DNA from: Actinophytocola sp.
GTDB lineage: Bacteria; Actinomycetota; Actinomycetes; Mycobacteriales; Pseudonocardiaceae
Length of the DNA stretch: 32,881 nucleotides
NCBI GenBank assembly: GCA_009377385.1
Contig: WHUD01000038.1
Location: forward strand, 1 to 32,881
Direction: 5' to 3'
Below the pieces are notes generated by a model, which was not told where the DNA came from, did no database searches, and was given only the letters and a program-made list of their open reading frames with translations. Position 1 is the first letter of the stretch; each line of letters begins with the position of its first letter. The translations under genes and the position numbers were made by a program. Below, one piece after another: positions 31,590 to 32,881 of this stretch.

Positions 31590-32866
31590 GCAAGCTCCCG
31601 GAGGACGTCGGCCAGCGCGTCGACGCCGGCCTCGCAGTCGGCGTTCTCGGCGTGCTCGGCCGGCGAGTGCGATATGCCGGTGGGATTGCGGACGTAGAGC
31701 ATCCCGGTGGGCACGTGCGCGGCCAGCACGCCCGCGTCGTGGCCCGCGCCAGTCGGCAGCAGCGGCGGCTCGCCCAACGTCGTCCGCAGCCGGTCGCGCA
31801 GCCGGGCGTCGAACGACACCGGCCCTGACCAGGACTCCTCGGTGACCTCGACCCGGCACCCCTCGTCCTCTGCCGCCGCCCGCGCCGCCTCGGTAATCGC
31901 GGCGACGGCCTCCCTGGTGGCTTCGGTCGCGGTGGCGCGGCTGTCCAGCCACAGGTCCACCCGCGCGGGGATCACGTTGGTACCGCCGGGCACGGGTACC
32001 AGCCTGCCGACGGTGGCGCGGGTGTCGCGGGGGCCGTCGCCCGCCGCCGCCCGCGCGGCAAGCACCGTCCGGGCGGCGGGGATCATCGGATCGTTGCGGT
32101 CGGCGACGGCGGCTGTCCCCGCGTGGTCGCCACGCCCGGTGAAACTGAGCCGCCAGCGCCCGTGCGGGTCGATGCCGGTGCCGACCGCCACCGGCGAGCC
32201 AGCGTCGATCAGCCCCCTGCCCTGCTCGACGTGCAGCTCGACGAACGTCCCGATGCGGGCGAGCGCTTCCGGATCGGACCCGAAGTGGGCGGGGTCGAAG
32301 CCCGCCTTGGTGGCGGCGTCCGCGAGCGTGGTGCCCTCGACGTCGGTCAGCCGCAGCGCGCGTTCCGGCGAGATCGCGCCGGTCAGCAGCCGCGAGCCGA
32401 GGCACGGCACGCCGAACCGGCCGCCCTCCTCCTCGGCGAACACGACGACGGCGATCGGCCTGCGCGGCTGGAACCCCTCCCCGCGCAGCCGCTGCACCGC
32501 CGCGAGCGCGGACGCCACGCCGAGCGGCCCGTCGAACGCCCCACCGCCCGGCACCGAGTCCAGGTGACTTCCGGTGACGACCGCGCCGTCCGCCGGAGCG
32601 CCCCACCACGCCCAGAGGTTGCCGTTGCGGTCGGCGTCGACGTCCAGCCCTGCGCGCTCGGCTGCCGCCGTGAACCACTCCCGCAGCTCACGCTCGGCCG
32701 GGTCGAACAGGTGCCGCGAGTAGCCGCCTCGGGTGCGGTCCGTGCCGACCGTCTCGATCTCGGCCATGCGCTGAATGACGCTTTCGCTGCGTTGGGTGCG
32801 GTGAATGACGCTTTCACTGCGCTCAGTGCAGGGAAGGCGTCTTTCGCCGCGTCCGGCGACGGTCAC
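31586..32866 (-). CDS. M20-family amidohydrolase (allantoate amidohydrolase-like), probable N-formylglutamate deformylase in the hut operon
   Basis: A metallopeptidase-fold amidase. The two-zinc ligand set of M20 amidohydrolases is complete: GSHLDSVPGGG, AFDGPLGV, FAEEEGGRFG, ELHVEQG and GISHSPAEH. By sequence it is of the allantoate/N-carbamoyl-amino-acid amidohydrolase type. It is coupled by ATGA to hutF, so its likely substrate is N-formyl-L-glutamate, made by HutF (inference). Start is debatable. GTG at 32866 has an ideal GGAGGAG 8 nt upstream and adds 33 residues, most of them encoded by a 30-bp tandem repeat (RSESVI at 16-21 and 26-31). ATG at 32767 (MAEIETVG) matches homologue starts better but has no ribosome-binding site. 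Confidence 0.88.
   Translation of the reverse strand: MTVAGRGERRLPCTERSESVIHRTQRSESVIQRMAEIETVGTDRTRGGYSRHLFDPAERELREWFTAAAERAGLDVDADRNGNLWAWWGAPADGAVVTGSHLDSVPGGGAFDGPLGVASALAAVQRLRGEGFQPRRPIAVVVFAEEEGGRFGVPCLGSRLLTGAISPERALRLTDVEGTTLADAATKAGFDPAHFGSDPEALARIGTFVELHVEQGRGLIDAGSPVAVGTGIDPHGRWRLSFTGRGDHAGTAAVADRNDPMIPAARTVLAARAAAGDGPRDTRATVGRLVPVPGGTNVIPARVDLWLDSRATATEATREAVAAITEAARAAAEDEGCRVEVTEESWSGPVSFDARLRDRLRTTLGEPPLLPTGAGHDAGVLAAHVPTGMLYVRNPTGISHSPAEHAENADCEAGVDALADVLRELA
32771..32860. repeat. Three 30-bp tandem repeat units at the 5' end of the M20 gene
   Basis: Units 32771-32800, 32801-32830 and 32831-32860. The first two share TGAATGACGCTTTC (G/A) CTGCG; the third is diverged but keeps CTTTCGCCGCG in phase. 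Length 30 keeps the reading frame of the M20 gene open. The sequence type (TGAATGACGCTTTC) looks like a dispersed actinobacterial intergenic repeat rather than ancestral coding DNA. Confidence 0.8.
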
Positions 32867-32881
32867 TGCTGCGTCTCCTCC

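Noticed and set aside
31590-32678. An extension giving a 799-aa HutF
   Set aside because: The extra 360 residues are an Arg/Gly-rich out-of-frame reading of the M20 gene. HutF proper starts at 31589 with the ATGA overlap.
32771-32860. CRISPR array
   Set aside because: Only three contiguous 30-bp units, no spacers, and the units are in frame with the M20 gene.

Overview
This is a high-GC (roughly 70 %) actinobacterial chromosome segment. GC-rich third codon positions, a DesA3-type desaturase with its own reductase, a HutU/HutF-route histidine utilisation operon, GlsB/YeaQ proteins and intergenic GTGTCCCC-type repeats suggest Pseudonocardiaceae (Amycolatopsis, Prauserella or Saccharomonospora-like). 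That placement is an inference from gene content, not a database result. No tRNA, rRNA, CRISPR array, insertion sequence or prophage was seen.

Layout. 1-3.9 kb: the last codons of a membrane protein, then a leftward operon of two tiny helical-hairpin proteins, a 927-aa FtsK/SpoIIIE-type ATPase with one intact and apparently two degenerate nucleotide-binding modules, and a 126-aa helical protein. The two hairpins share a Tyr-x-Ala-Arg-Leu C-terminus, which makes the cassette look like a minimal EccC-like (type VII-related) translocation system. This is the best candidate here for an undescribed system. 4.0-9.3 kb: a sugar cluster with a nucleotide-sugar epimerase, a GT2 polyprenyl-phosphate glycosyltransferase, a GtrA flippase, a very clear UDP-sulfoquinovose synthase (SqdB/SQD1) and a GT-C-like membrane protein. 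Together they could put sulfoquinovose on the cell surface through a lipid-linked donor. 9.3-11.9 kb: two membrane proteins of unknown role and a tandem pair of GlsB/YeaQ stress proteins. 12-15.6 kb: DesA3-like acyl desaturase and its ferredoxin-type reductase, divergent from a PucR-family regulator across an AT-rich, palindrome-bearing promoter region. 15.7-20.7 kb: a leftward catabolic operon (two acyl-CoA dehydrogenases, an alpha/beta hydrolase, a quinone-oxidoreductase-like enzyme) divergent from a TetR regulator, with a CGAACACTGTTCG operator candidate between them.

20.7-21.1 kb holds the wreck of a leuA gene (start and end preserved, middle deleted). 21.1-23 kb: a translationally coupled DUF5819/HTTM pair resembling SdpA/SdpB. 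23-29.1 kb: a META-domain lipoprotein, an HhH-GPD DNA-repair-like protein, a CobW/COG0523 GTPase, a small winged-helix-like protein, an RraA-family protein, a small Pro-rich ORF, a crotonase with an altered catalytic position, and a coupled pair of unknown helical proteins. 29.1 kb to the end: a leftward histidine-degradation operon (M20 amidohydrolase, HutF, HutI) with 4-bp start/stop overlaps. The M20 enzyme probably stands in for HutG.

Repeats: a 21-bp phased repeat family occurs in three intergenic places (about 0.1, 20.0 and 26.9 kb), and a 30-bp repeat is built in frame into the 5' end of the M20 gene. Three genes (4058, 9331, 24601) have a -10-like hexamer exactly 7 nt before the start codon and no Shine-Dalgarno sequence, suggesting leaderless mRNAs.
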